Under the pieces are notes generated by a model. It made no database searches, was not told the DNA's origin, and saw only the letters and a program-made list of their open reading frames with translations. The translations under genes and the position numbers were made by a program. DNA of 33,784 nt from Streptomyces bambusae (GTDB lineage Bacteria; Actinomycetota; Actinomycetes; Streptomycetales; Streptomycetaceae), in the NCBI RefSeq assembly GCF_020532645.1, contig NZ_JAJAUZ010000074.1, positions 1 to 33,784 of the forward strand, read 5' to 3'. Below are positions 1-7,556 of this stretch, in pieces. Position 1 is the stretch's first letter. Every line of letters starts with the position of its first letter.

Positions 1-45
<45 letters not shown>

Positions 46-177
46 ACTTCTCGGTCCTGCTCACGTACCGCTACCGCTCAGAGGGGCGGCAGACCGTCCT
101 CATAGCCCTCGACCTCGTAGTTCCTGAGCATCCTGGAGACGGGCTCCCGGAGGTCTCCGCGCAGGAACGGAACTGCT

Positions 178-1203
178 TCAGCGACGCTGTCCGTTGATGG
201 CTGGGATCACATGCTGTCCGTAGGCGTCGATGGTCGCCTCCCGTGCGTCGTGCATGTCGTACGCGGCGAACTGGTCCACGCCGAGGTCGCGCAGGGCCCG
301 GAGTTTCCCGATGTGGGCCTCGACCGGGCCCAGCAGGCAGAAGCGGTCGACGATCTCGTCGGGGACGAAGTCGGTGGACGGGTTCCCGGCGCGGCCGTGG
401 TGGCTGTAGTCGTAGCCCTGGCGGGACTTGATGTACGCGGTGAGGTCGTCCGGGACCATCGAGGAGTGCTCGCCGTAGCGGGAGACGAGGTCGGCGACGT
501 GGTTGCCGACCATCCCGCCGAACCAGCGGCACTGGTCGCGGGCGTGCGCCAGCGCCTCGGGCGAGTCGTCCGCCGTGACGTAGGCGGGAGCGGCCACGCA
601 GATGTACACGGAGTCCGGGTCGCGGCCGGCCGCCGCCGCGGCTTCGCGGACGGCGCGGATCATCCATTCGGTCAGGTAGGGGTCGGCGAGCTGGAGGATG
701 AACCCGTCGGCCTTCTCACCGGTGAGCGCGAGCGCCTTGGGACCGTACGCGGCCATCCAGACGGGGAGCTTCCCGTCCTTGATCCACGGGATCCGCAGCG
801 GTTTGCCGTCGACCTCGGCCTCCCGGCCTTCGGCGAGGTCGCGGATGACGTCGATGGCCTCGCCGAGCCGGGCCAGGGTGTTCGGCTTGCGTCCGGCGAC
901 GCGCATCGCGGAGTCGCCGCGGCCGATCCCGCAGACGGTGCGGTTGCCGTACATGTCGTTGAGGGTGGCGAAGGTGGAGGCGGTGACCTCCCAGGTCCGG
1001 GTGCCCGGGTTGGTGACCATCGGCCCGACGTGCAGCTTCTGCGTGTTGGCCAGGATCTGGCTGTAGATGACGAAGGGTTCCTGCCACAGCACGGCCGAGT
1101 CGAAGGTCCAGCCGTAGCGGAAGCCGTTGCGTTCCGCGCGTTTCATGAGGCTGACGACCTGGGAGGCGGGCGGGTCGGTTTGCAGGACGAGACCGAAGTC
1201 CAC
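178..1203 (-). CDS. LLM-class flavin/F420-dependent oxidoreductase
   Basis: A 341-residue protein of the bacterial luciferase-like (LLM) superfamily, whose members are FMN- or coenzyme F420-dependent TIM-barrel oxidoreductases. It begins MDFGLVLQTDPP, where these proteins place their first strand, and continues with GWTFDSAVLWQEPF, VGPMVTNPGTRTWEV and a GIGRGDSAMR segment, all typical of the F420-like branch (I believe the TIGR03842 family). The GTG start at 1203 has AAGGAG seven bases upstream. It is the last gene of a four-gene minus-strand operon, 18 bp after the dihydropyrimidinase stop. From context it should act on a pyrimidine, hydantoin or a breakdown product; the reaction is unknown. 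RutA, which opens uracil, belongs to the same superfamily, but this protein is not obviously RutA. The family call is firm; cofactor and substrate are open. Confidence 0.88.
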   Translation of the reverse strand: MDFGLVLQTDPPASQVVSLMKRAERNGFRYGWTFDSAVLWQEPFVIYSQILANTQKLHVGPMVTNPGTRTWEVTASTFATLNDMYGNRTVCGIGRGDSAMRVAGRKPNTLARLGEAIDVIRDLAEGREAEVDGKPLRIPWIKDGKLPVWMAAYGPKALALTGEKADGFILQLADPYLTEWMIRAVREAAAAAGRDPDSVYICVAAPAYVTADDSPEALAHARDQCRWFGGMVGNHVADLVSRYGEHSSMVPDDLTAYIKSRQGYDYSHHGRAGNPSTDFVPDEIVDRFCLLGPVEAHIGKLRALRDLGVDQFAAYDMHDAREATIDAYGQHVIPAINGQRR

Positions 1204-1221
1204 GGCGGGCTCCTTACGTGC

Positions 1222-2622
1222 TTACAGGTACTGGCAGGTGGAGCGGTGGACGAAGGCCCCGTGCCCGGCGCGCCCGGTGAACTCCCGCCGCTCGATGACG
1301 GGTACGCCGCGGGACAGCACGGTCTCCACCTGCCCGGTGATGCGGCGTCCCTCGTACGCGGAGTAGTCGACGTTCATGTGGTGGGTGGCCGCCGACAGGA
1401 CCTGCTCGGCGTGCGGGTCGTAGATGACGACGTCCGCGTCGGCGCCGGGCGCGATCGTCCCCTTGCGGGGGTACATGCCGAACATCCGGGCGGGGGTGGC
1501 GCAGGCGATCTCGATCCACCGGCGGCGGCTGATGTGCCCGTCGACGACGGCCTGGTGGAGGAGGTCCATGCGGTTCTCCACCCCCGGCAGGCCGTTGGGG
1601 ATCTTGGAGAAGTCGCCGCGGCCGAGTTCCTTCTGGCCCTTGAAGCAGAACGGGCAGTGGTCGGTGGAGACCACCTGGAGGTCGTTCGTCCGCAGCCCTT
1701 GCCACAGCGCCGCCTGGTGCTCCTTGGGCCGCAGCGGGGTGGAGCAGACGTACTTGGCGCCTTCGAAGTCCGGCTCGGCCAGGTTGTCGGTGGACAGGAA
1801 GAGGTACTGCGGGCAGGTCTCGCCGAAGACGGGCAGGCCCTTGTCGCGGGCGGCGGCGAGTTCGGCGACCGCTTCCTCGGCCGAGACGTGGACGACGTAC
1901 AGGGGCGAGCCGGCGACCCGGGAGAGCTGGATCGCCCGGTGGGTGGCCTCGGCTTCGAGGAGGGCCTTGCGGACCTCGCCGTGGTACCGGGGGTCGGTCT
2001 CCCCGCGGGCGAGGGCCTGCTCGACGAGGACGTCGATGGCGATTCCGTTCTCGGCGTGCATCATGATCAGACCGCCGTTGCCGGAGGCCCGCTGCATGGC
2101 CCGCAGGATCTGCCCGTCGTCGGAGTAGAAGACCCCGGGGTACGCCATGAACAGCTTGAACGAGGTGATGCCCTCCTCGACCAGGAGGTCCATCTCCTTG
2201 AGGGTGCCCTCGTTGACGTCGGAGAGGATCATGTGGAAGCCGTAGTCGACGGCGCAGTTGCCGTCGGCCTTGGCGTACCAGGTGTCGAGGCCTTCGCGCA
2301 GGGAGCGGCCCGCGGTCTGGACGGCGAAGTCGACGAGGGTGGTGGTGCCGCCCCAGGCTGCGGCCCGGGTGCCGGTCTCGAACGTGTCGGAGGCGGCGGT
2401 GCCGCCGAAGGGCAGTTCCATGTGGGTGTGGGCGTCGACGCCGCCCGGGATGACGTACTTGCCGGTGGCGTCGAGGGTCCGGTCGGCGGTCCAGCCGGCG
2501 GCCGCGTCGGTGCCGTGGGCGGCCAGTGCCGCGATGCGGCCGTCCTCGATCAGGACGTCCGCGTGGATCTCGTCCGCGGCGGTGACGACCAGCCCCCCGC
2601 GGATCAGGGTGCGCGTGCTCAC
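1222..2622 (-). CDS. hydA: Dihydropyrimidinase (D-hydantoinase)
   Basis: Cytosolic binuclear-metal cyclic amidohydrolase, 466 residues, the usual length. It hydrolyses 5,6-dihydrouracil or dihydrothymine (and 5-substituted hydantoins) to the N-carbamoyl amino acid. Visible landmarks are the metal-binding DAHTH (His65, His67), the carbamylated lysine in SFKLFMAYPG (Lys156), the later metal ligands in MMHAENG and VVHVS, and the STDHCPF segment with the catalytic Asp. The GTG start at 2622 has GGGAG about eight bases upstream. It lies 25 bp after the aminotransferase and 18 bp before the LLM oxidoreductase on the same strand, so the operon appears to contain hydrolysis of the ring, decarbamoylation and transamination. 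Whether the natural substrate is dihydropyrimidine or hydantoin cannot be told from sequence. Confidence 0.93.
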   Translation of the reverse strand: MSTRTLIRGGLVVTAADEIHADVLIEDGRIAALAAHGTDAAAGWTADRTLDATGKYVIPGGVDAHTHMELPFGGTAASDTFETGTRAAAWGGTTTLVDFAVQTAGRSLREGLDTWYAKADGNCAVDYGFHMILSDVNEGTLKEMDLLVEEGITSFKLFMAYPGVFYSDDGQILRAMQRASGNGGLIMMHAENGIAIDVLVEQALARGETDPRYHGEVRKALLEAEATHRAIQLSRVAGSPLYVVHVSAEEAVAELAAARDKGLPVFGETCPQYLFLSTDNLAEPDFEGAKYVCSTPLRPKEHQAALWQGLRTNDLQVVSTDHCPFCFKGQKELGRGDFSKIPNGLPGVENRMDLLHQAVVDGHISRRRWIEIACATPARMFGMYPRKGTIAPGADADVVIYDPHAEQVLSAATHHMNVDYSAYEGRRITGQVETVLSRGVPVIERREFTGRAGHGAFVHRSTCQYL

Positions 2623-2647
2623 GGTGACGGCTCCCGTCGGTTAGGGC

Positions 2648-3940
2648 CTAAAGGGTGTGCAGGGCCTGTTCGATGATCTCGGCGCCTTCTTCGGCCTCGG
2701 CGACGGTCAGCGACAGCGGCGGGGCGATGCGCAGCACGCTGGTGTCGTGGCCGCCGCCCTTGCCGAGCAGCAGGCCGGCTTCGCGGGCGGCTTCGAGGAC
2801 GGCGGCGGCCGCGTCGGGGTGGGCGCGGTCGGTGCCGGGGTGGACGAGTTCGATGCCGGCCATGAGGCCGCGGCCGCGGACCTCGCGGACGTGCGGGAGG
2901 CCGGCGGTGATGGCGCGCAGGCGTTCCAGCAGGAGGCCGCCGACGCGGCGGGCGTTGCCCTGGAGGTCGTGTTCGAGGAGGTGGTTGAGGTTGGCGTTGC
3001 CGGCGGCCATGGTGACGGGTGAACCGCCGAAGGTGGAGATGGAGTTGGCGTCGACGCAGTTCATGACCTCGGCGCGGGCGACGACGCCGCCGATGGACAT
3101 GCCGTTGCCGATGCCCTTGGCGAAGGTGAGGATGTCCGGCGGTCCGCTGCGGGCGTGTGCCTGCCAGCCCCAGAAGTGGTCGCCGGTGCGGCCCCAGCCG
3201 GTCTGCACCTCGTCGCTGATCCAGAGGATGCCGTGCCGGTCGAGGACCTGCTTGAAGGCGGCGTACAGTCCGTCGGGCGGGCTGGTGAAGCCGCCGACGC
3301 CCTGGACCGGCTCGGCGATGAGCGCGGCGACCTGGCCGCGGCCCTGGCCGAGGAGGTCTTCGAGGTCCGCGACGCACGCCTCGGTGAACTCCTGGTCGGA
3401 GAGGTGGGCGAAGGGTCCGCGGGTGCGGACGGCGCCGTGGACGTACAGCGTCTGGAGCGGCGAGAGGCTGGTCGGGGACCAGGCCCGGTTGCCGGTGATG
3501 CCGACGGTGGAGAAGGACCGGCCGTGGTAGCTGTTGCGCATGGCCAGGACCTGGTTGGAGCGCCGGTACGAGGTGGCCAGCAGCAGGGCGGTGTCGTTGG
3601 CCTCGGTGCCGGAGGTGGTGAAGAAGACGCGGGCGTCCGGGATGCCGGAGAGGGCCGCGACCCGTTCGGCGAGCTCGACCATGGGGCGGTTGAGGTAGAG
3701 CGTGGAGGAGTGGATGATCCGGCCGGCCTGGTCGGCGACCGCCTTGGTGACCTCGGGGAGGGCGTGGGCGGTCATGGTGGTGAGGATGCCGCCGAAGAAG
3801 TCGAGGTAGCGGTTGCCCTCGGCGTCCCAGACGTGCCGGCCTTCGCCGTGGGTGATCTCGATGGGGCGCTGGTAGTAGAGCGCCAGCCAGTCGGGCAGGA
3901 CCGTGCGGTGGCGGTTGTGCAGGGAGAGCGGTGAGATCAC
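2648..3940 (-). CDS. Class III PLP-dependent aminotransferase
   Basis: A 430-residue fold-type I aminotransferase of class III (the omega-amino acid, GABA and alanine-glyoxylate transaminase group). The PLP lysine is Lys275 in LTFAKGIGNG, the cofactor-ring aspartate is in ISDEVQTGWGRTG (Asp243), and the TTSGTEANDTALL phosphate-binding segment lies near residue 110. I place the start at GTG 3940 (protein starts VISPLSLHN) because it overlaps the upstream nitrilase stop in a GTGA arrangement and the reading frame further upstream is just a shadow of the nitrilase. In this operon the likely reaction is transfer of the amino group of beta-alanine (or 3-aminoisobutyrate) to pyruvate or another oxo acid, giving malonate semialdehyde. 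Exact donor and acceptor are inferred from context. Confidence 0.9.
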   Translation of the reverse strand: MISPLSLHNRHRTVLPDWLALYYQRPIEITHGEGRHVWDAEGNRYLDFFGGILTTMTAHALPEVTKAVADQAGRIIHSSTLYLNRPMVELAERVAALSGIPDARVFFTTSGTEANDTALLLATSYRRSNQVLAMRNSYHGRSFSTVGITGNRAWSPTSLSPLQTLYVHGAVRTRGPFAHLSDQEFTEACVADLEDLLGQGRGQVAALIAEPVQGVGGFTSPPDGLYAAFKQVLDRHGILWISDEVQTGWGRTGDHFWGWQAHARSGPPDILTFAKGIGNGMSIGGVVARAEVMNCVDANSISTFGGSPVTMAAGNANLNHLLEHDLQGNARRVGGLLLERLRAITAGLPHVREVRGRGLMAGIELVHPGTDRAHPDAAAAVLEAAREAGLLLGKGGGHDTSVLRIAPPLSLTVAEAEEGAEIIEQALHTL

Positions 3941-4779
3941 GGCTGGACCAGTCCTCCGTAGGCGTCGGGGCGGCGGTCGCGGTAGAAGGCCCACTGGGTG
4001 CGGACCTCGTCGATGAGGTCGAAGTCGAGGTCGCGGACGAGGAGTTCCTCGTCCTTGTCGCTTGCGGTGTCGCCGACGAACTGGCCGCGCGGGTCGACGA
4101 AGTAGCTGGTGCCGTAGAAGTCGTTGTCGCCGTACTCCTCCTGGCCGACCCGGTTGATGGCCGCCACGAAGTACTCGTTGGCGACGGCGGAGGCGGGCTG
4201 CTCCAGCTGCCACAGGTACGCCGACAGGCCGCGGGAGGTGGCCGAGGGGTTGTAGACGAGCTGGGCGCCGGCGAGGCCCAACTGGCGCCATCCTTCGGGG
4301 AAGTGGCGGTCGTAGCAGATGTAGACGCCGACCTTGCCGACGGCGGTGTCGAAGACGGGCCAGCCGAGGTTGCCGGGGCGGAAGTAGTACTTCTCCCAGA
4401 AGCCCTTCACCTGCGGGATGTGGTGCTTGCGGTACTTGCCGAGGTAGCTGCCGTCGGCGTCGATGACGGCGGCGGTGTTGTAGTAGAAGCCGGAGGACTC
4501 GGCCTCGAACACGGGCACCACGACGACCATGCCGGTCTCGCGGGCCAGGTCCTGCATCCGGCGGACGGTGGGGCCGTCGGGCACCGGCTCGGCCCAGCGG
4601 TAGTGCTCCGGCTCCTGGACCTGGCAGAAGTACGGGGCGTTGAAGACTTCCTGGAAGCCGATGATCTGTGCGCCCTGGCGCGCCGCTTCCCGGGCGTGCT
4701 CCTCGTGTTTGGCGATCATGGATTCGCTGTCGCCGGTCCAGGTGGCCTGGACCAGGGCGGCGCGGACGATGTGGGCCAT
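3937..4779 (-). CDS. Nitrilase-family N-carbamoyl-beta-alanine amidohydrolase
   Basis: A 280-residue carbon-nitrogen hydrolase. The Glu-Lys-Cys triad can be read: Glu44 in IGFQEVFNAPYF, the lysine in GKYRKHHIP, and the cysteine in VGVYICYDRHFPEG. The ICYDRHFPE segment and the long FWEKYYFRPG region are typical of beta-ureidopropionases. It would cleave N-carbamoyl-beta-alanine to beta-alanine, CO2 and ammonia, the step after dihydropyrimidinase. It is the first gene of the operon: ATG at 4779 has AGGAG close upstream, and its stop overlaps the aminotransferase GTG by four bases. N-carbamoyl-D-amino acid hydrolase is the main alternative function, pairing with a hydantoinase activity. Confidence 0.88.
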   Translation of the reverse strand: MAHIVRAALVQATWTGDSESMIAKHEEHAREAARQGAQIIGFQEVFNAPYFCQVQEPEHYRWAEPVPDGPTVRRMQDLARETGMVVVVPVFEAESSGFYYNTAAVIDADGSYLGKYRKHHIPQVKGFWEKYYFRPGNLGWPVFDTAVGKVGVYICYDRHFPEGWRQLGLAGAQLVYNPSATSRGLSAYLWQLEQPASAVANEYFVAAINRVGQEEYGDNDFYGTSYFVDPRGQFVGDTASDKDEELLVRDLDFDLIDEVRTQWAFYRDRRPDAYGGLVQP

Positions 4780-4811
4780 GAGCTGCTCCTTCGACGGGAC
4801 GTCAGAGAGCT

Positions 4812-4873
4812 TCTACGCACGTAGACGGAATGCGTAGATAGGAGAACGTAAGCCCCGTCCGGGACCTGGGCAA
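4812..4873 (-). promoter_or_regulatory. Promoter and operator of the dihydropyrimidinase operon
   Basis: Reading the minus strand, TTGCCC (4868-4873) is followed after 17 bases by TACGTT (4845-4850), a good vegetative-type promoter pointing at the nitrilase ATG. Immediately downstream is a perfect 8-bp inverted repeat, TCTACGCA (4812-4819) and TGCGTAGA (4831-4838), separated by 11 bases. A third half-site, CGTAGA, lies at 4820-4825 and forms CTACG-CA-CGTAG with the first arm. The expected start site falls at the operator edge, so a repressor bound here would block initiation. No regulator gene lies next to it. An imperfect inverted repeat at 4900-4924 lies between this promoter and the stop of the next gene upstream and could serve as that gene's terminator. 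Confidence 0.62.
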
Positions 4874-4968
4874 GACCATCGCCGCCAACCGGCAGAGTCG
4901 ATCAAGTTCCGCCCGGAAGTGATCGATTCATGGCAGCTGCGGGCGGTGACGGGCACCGAGCGGACAGT

Positions 4969-6573
4969 TCAGGCCAGGTTCCGGCCGGTGGCGACGCCGG
5001 TGACCCGCAGGGCGTGGACCAGGTCGCGGTGGCGGCTCTCGGACACGGCGCGGGCCGCGTCGAGCAGCCGGTGCACCAGCCGCGGCGGGTCCTGCCGGGC
5101 CAGCCGTGCGGAGTCCTCCGCCGAGCGCACCCGGACGAACGCGCCGAGCAGCGCCGCGGCCTCGCGGTCCCGGCCGGCCTCGGCGAGGACGAGCGCGGCG
5201 TCGGCGATCTCGGCGGCCGGGCGGGCCACGCCCTGGCGCAGCAGCCGTCCGCAGTCGTCGTCCCGGCCGGCCGCCCCCAGCGCGGCCGCGGCGGCGGCGA
5301 GCTGCGCGGGCGGCAGCGAGGCGGCCTCCCACAGCAGGGTCGCCCAGTCGGCCGCCAGCCCGGCCCGTTCCAGCTCGCCGGCCAGGCCCGGCAACACCCC
5401 AGGTGGCCACGCCGCCGCCTCGCACAGCAGGACGTGCGCCTCCCCGGTACGCCCCTGGGCCCGCAGCGCGATCAGGCCCGCGGCCAGCGCGGCGGGGTCG
5501 GGGACGGCGGGCGGCCCGGCGGAGTCGGGGGCGGGGACCGGGTCGTGGGCGGGGGTGTAGCCGGGGGTATGGCCAGGGGCGTAGGCCCGCACGTGCGCGA
5601 TGCCGTCGGGGGCGGGCGGTGCTGGATCCGGTCCGGGGTGCACGGGCGGGGCGTACGGCTGCCCCGGCGCGGTGGCCCGGCTGCCCTGCGGGGTCACGGG
5701 AGCGGGGTGCGGGCCGGGGTGCGGGGGTGCGGGGTGCGGCCCGGGGGCGGGGACCCCTTCCGGTACGGATTCCGCCGCCCGGTCCCGTACGTGCTCCCCC
5801 GCCGGCTCCGGCGGGTGCTCCGCGGGGGCGTAGCGGGCGCCGCGCGGGGCGGGGGCGGAGGTTTCGGGTAACTGCGGCAAGGGCGCGGCCTGGTGCGGGG
5901 TGCCGGGCTCCGGGGCGCCGGCGAACCGGGCGCCGCCGGATCCCCGTACGGCGGCCCGCAGGAGCCGGCGGCCGTTCGTCCTGCGCTGTCCGGCGGCCGG
6001 GGCGGGGGCCGGGCCGGCGGCCGGGGCGGGGGCTTCGGCGGCGGCCGGGCCGGGCGCTTCGGCGGCGGCCGCGAGGCGGGCGGTGAGGTCCGTGCGCCGG
6101 GAGGCGGCGCGGCTCAGATCGTCGTGGATCCAGGAGAGTTCGCGGGTGAGGAGACCGGCCCGGGCGGGGTCGGCGGCCTCCTGGAGTTCGGCCGCGAGGC
6201 GGGCGCGGGCGTGTTCGGAACCGGCCTGCTGGGTCTGGGCCGCGGCCAGTTGGGCGGCCAGTTCCGCCGGGGCGCCGGGGCGCCGGTCGTGCGCCTCGAC
6301 GGCAGCCGCGCGCAACCCGGCCGCGGCGGCGGTCTCCCGGTCGGCGGCCTCGGGGCCGTGCAGGGCGGCGAAGTCCTGCAGCAGCGAGTGGAGCACGTCC
6401 CACGGCGGGATGGCGGTGCCGTCGAGGCAGGCGCGCATCCCGTCCGGGTCGCGGCCGAGGAACTCCGCGTACCAGCCGGCCGTGGGGTCGAGCAGGGCCG
6501 TCAGCCTGCGCATGTGCGAGGCGAGGTGGTCCACCGGGCCGGCCGGGCCTGTCGTTTCCGCTCCGCTTTCCAT
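4969..6573 (-). CDS. Ala/Pro-rich protein with helical repeats, function unknown
   Basis: A 534-residue protein in three parts. Residues 1-175 are mostly helical and charged; about 20-75 has the length and pattern of a degenerate XRE-type helix-turn-helix (LDGTAIPPWDVLHSLLQDFA), followed by a coiled-coil-like stretch rich in Ala, Glu, Gln and Arg. Residues 175-355 are a Pro/Ala-rich low-complexity linker with a GGARFAG motif. Residues 355-534 hold about five helix-pair repeats of roughly 33 residues, with phrases such as ALRAQGRTGEAHVLL and ALVLAEAGRDREAAALL, resembling TPR/PPR-like solenoids. Similar Streptomyces proteins are often mislabelled UL36 tegument protein. ATG 6573 was chosen because it starts the conserved helical part. 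Codon 235 is TTA (5869-5871), the leucine codon read by the bldA tRNA. No enzyme motif is visible; a regulatory or scaffold role is only a guess. Confidence 0.72.
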   Translation of the reverse strand: MESGAETTGPAGPVDHLASHMRRLTALLDPTAGWYAEFLGRDPDGMRACLDGTAIPPWDVLHSLLQDFAALHGPEAADRETAAAAGLRAAAVEAHDRRPGAPAELAAQLAAAQTQQAGSEHARARLAAELQEAADPARAGLLTRELSWIHDDLSRAASRRTDLTARLAAAAEAPGPAAAEAPAPAAGPAPAPAAGQRRTNGRRLLRAAVRGSGGARFAGAPEPGTPHQAAPLPQLPETSAPAPRGARYAPAEHPPEPAGEHVRDRAAESVPEGVPAPGPHPAPPHPGPHPAPVTPQGSRATAPGQPYAPPVHPGPDPAPPAPDGIAHVRAYAPGHTPGYTPAHDPVPAPDSAGPPAVPDPAALAAGLIALRAQGRTGEAHVLLCEAAAWPPGVLPGLAGELERAGLAADWATLLWEAASLPPAQLAAAAAALGAAGRDDDCGRLLRQGVARPAAEIADAALVLAEAGRDREAAALLGAFVRVRSAEDSARLARQDPPRLVHRLLDAARAVSESRHRDLVHALRVTGVATGRNLA

Positions 6574-7096
6574 GAGGGCATTGCATCGCGTCCGTGTTAC
6601 GGGCGGGCTACGGGAGTCTCAAAGGTTGACGGCGGGTGAGAGGGCGATTGCGGTGTGCGGTCGCTTGCAGGCCGCCGGGGCGAAGCCCCGGGGCTCCGCC
6701 CCGCACCCCGCGCCTCAAACGCCGGCGAGGCTGGAGTTGCTCCCATCGCCGGCAGTGCGGGCCGACTGCCACCGGGCGGGGCCCAGCCCCCACCTGGGGC
6801 GGACTGCCCAGCGGGCGGGGGCCATCCGCCCCGCCTGGGGTCGGCCGCCCACAGGGCGTGGCCACCCCAGCCCCTCCCGGGCCGGCCGCCCAACGGGCGG
6901 GTGCCATCCCTACCCCTCCCGGGCCGGCCGCCCAACGGGCGGGTGCCATTCCTGCCCCTCCCGGGTCGGCTGCCCACCGGGGCGGGGCAACTCCACCGGG
7001 CTCGGGCCGACTGCCCACCGGGCGGGGGGAAATCCAGCCCCTCCGGCGTTTGAGGAGCGGGGTCCGGGGCGGAGCCCCGAAACCAGCCCACCAGGG
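6574..7096. repeat. Inverted-arm element with ~7 tandem 42-bp units
   Basis: This 523-bp stretch contains no gene. Two 46-bp arms, 6690-6735 and 7033-7078, are inverted copies of each other with about four mismatches; each carries the phrase CGGCGTTTGAGG or its complement and ends in GGGGCTCCGCCCC or its complement. Between them are about seven tandem units of 38-42 bp: 6761-6798, 6799-6839, 6840-6881, 6882-6923, 6924-6965, 6966-7005 and 7006-7046. The fourth and fifth are nearly identical. Each unit has a small palindrome of the type GCCCAACGGGC followed by a C-rich tail. A related array lies at 33551-33705. No transposase is present. The whole may be a non-autonomous mobile or folding element. 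Positions 6574-6689 hold nothing I recognise beyond the upstream region of the neighbouring gene. Confidence 0.8.
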
Positions 7097-7526
7097 GTCG
7101 GTTTCACGGTGGGCCGGGCCCGCCCCGAGGACCTCGCGCTGATCGCCACCGTCGAGGCGGCCCTGCGGGCCGGGATCGCGGCCGCCGTGCCCGGCCCACC
7201 GCATCGGCGACATCGCCCATGCCGTGGGCCGGGTCTGCCGGGCCGCCGGCTACGGCGTCCCGGACGGTTTCGGCGGCCACGGCATGGGCCGCAGCATGCA
7301 CGAGGACCCGGGCGTGCCGAACGAGGGCCCGCCGGGCCGCGGCATGAAGCTGCGGCCCGGCATGGTGCTGGCCATCGAGCCGATGCTGACCCCGGGCGGC
7401 GGGGACGACCACGTCACCGACCCCGACGGCTGGACCCTGCGCACCGTGGACGGCAGTCGCGCCGCCCACGCCGAGCACACCGTCGCGATCACCGCCGCGG
7501 GCCCGCGCATCCTCACCGCCCTCTGA
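7097..7526 (+). pseudogene. map: Remnant of type I methionine aminopeptidase
   Basis: The stretch matches only the C-terminal half of MetAP. It opens with VGFTVGRARPEDLALI, which fits the region after the first two metal aspartates. At about 7192-7203 the frame breaks: VPG is followed by one surplus C before the codons for RIGDIAHAVGRV, so the rest is read in another frame. Downstream the family motifs are intact: GGHGMGRSMHEDP with the metal histidine, AIEPM and AHAEHTV with metal glutamates, and a normal C-terminus GPRILTAL. The first about 110-120 residues, including the two metal aspartates, are absent and the homology begins right beside the repeat element. The gene cannot make an active enzyme. 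Another map copy must exist elsewhere because the activity is essential. Confidence 0.85.
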
Positions 7527-7556
7527 CCGCCCGACCCGCCCCGGCCCCGCCGGAGG

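Noticed and set aside
78..180. Minus-strand open frame of about 35 codons ending VEGYEDGLPPL just beyond the LLM gene
   Set aside because: It reads like a plausible protein tail, but there is no start codon or Shine-Dalgarno outside the LLM gene and its third-position GC is only moderate. A frameshifted extension of the LLM protein is not needed, since the family ends at about the observed stop.
211..2676. 821-codon plus-strand open frame across the LLM and dihydropyrimidinase genes
   Set aside because: It is the antisense shadow common in high-GC DNA. Its translation is Val/Gly/Asp-rich without motifs, while the opposite strand carries clear catalytic motifs.
6761..7046. Tandem 42-bp units considered as a CRISPR array
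   Set aside because: The units repeat over their whole length with gradual divergence; there are no unique spacers and no cas genes.
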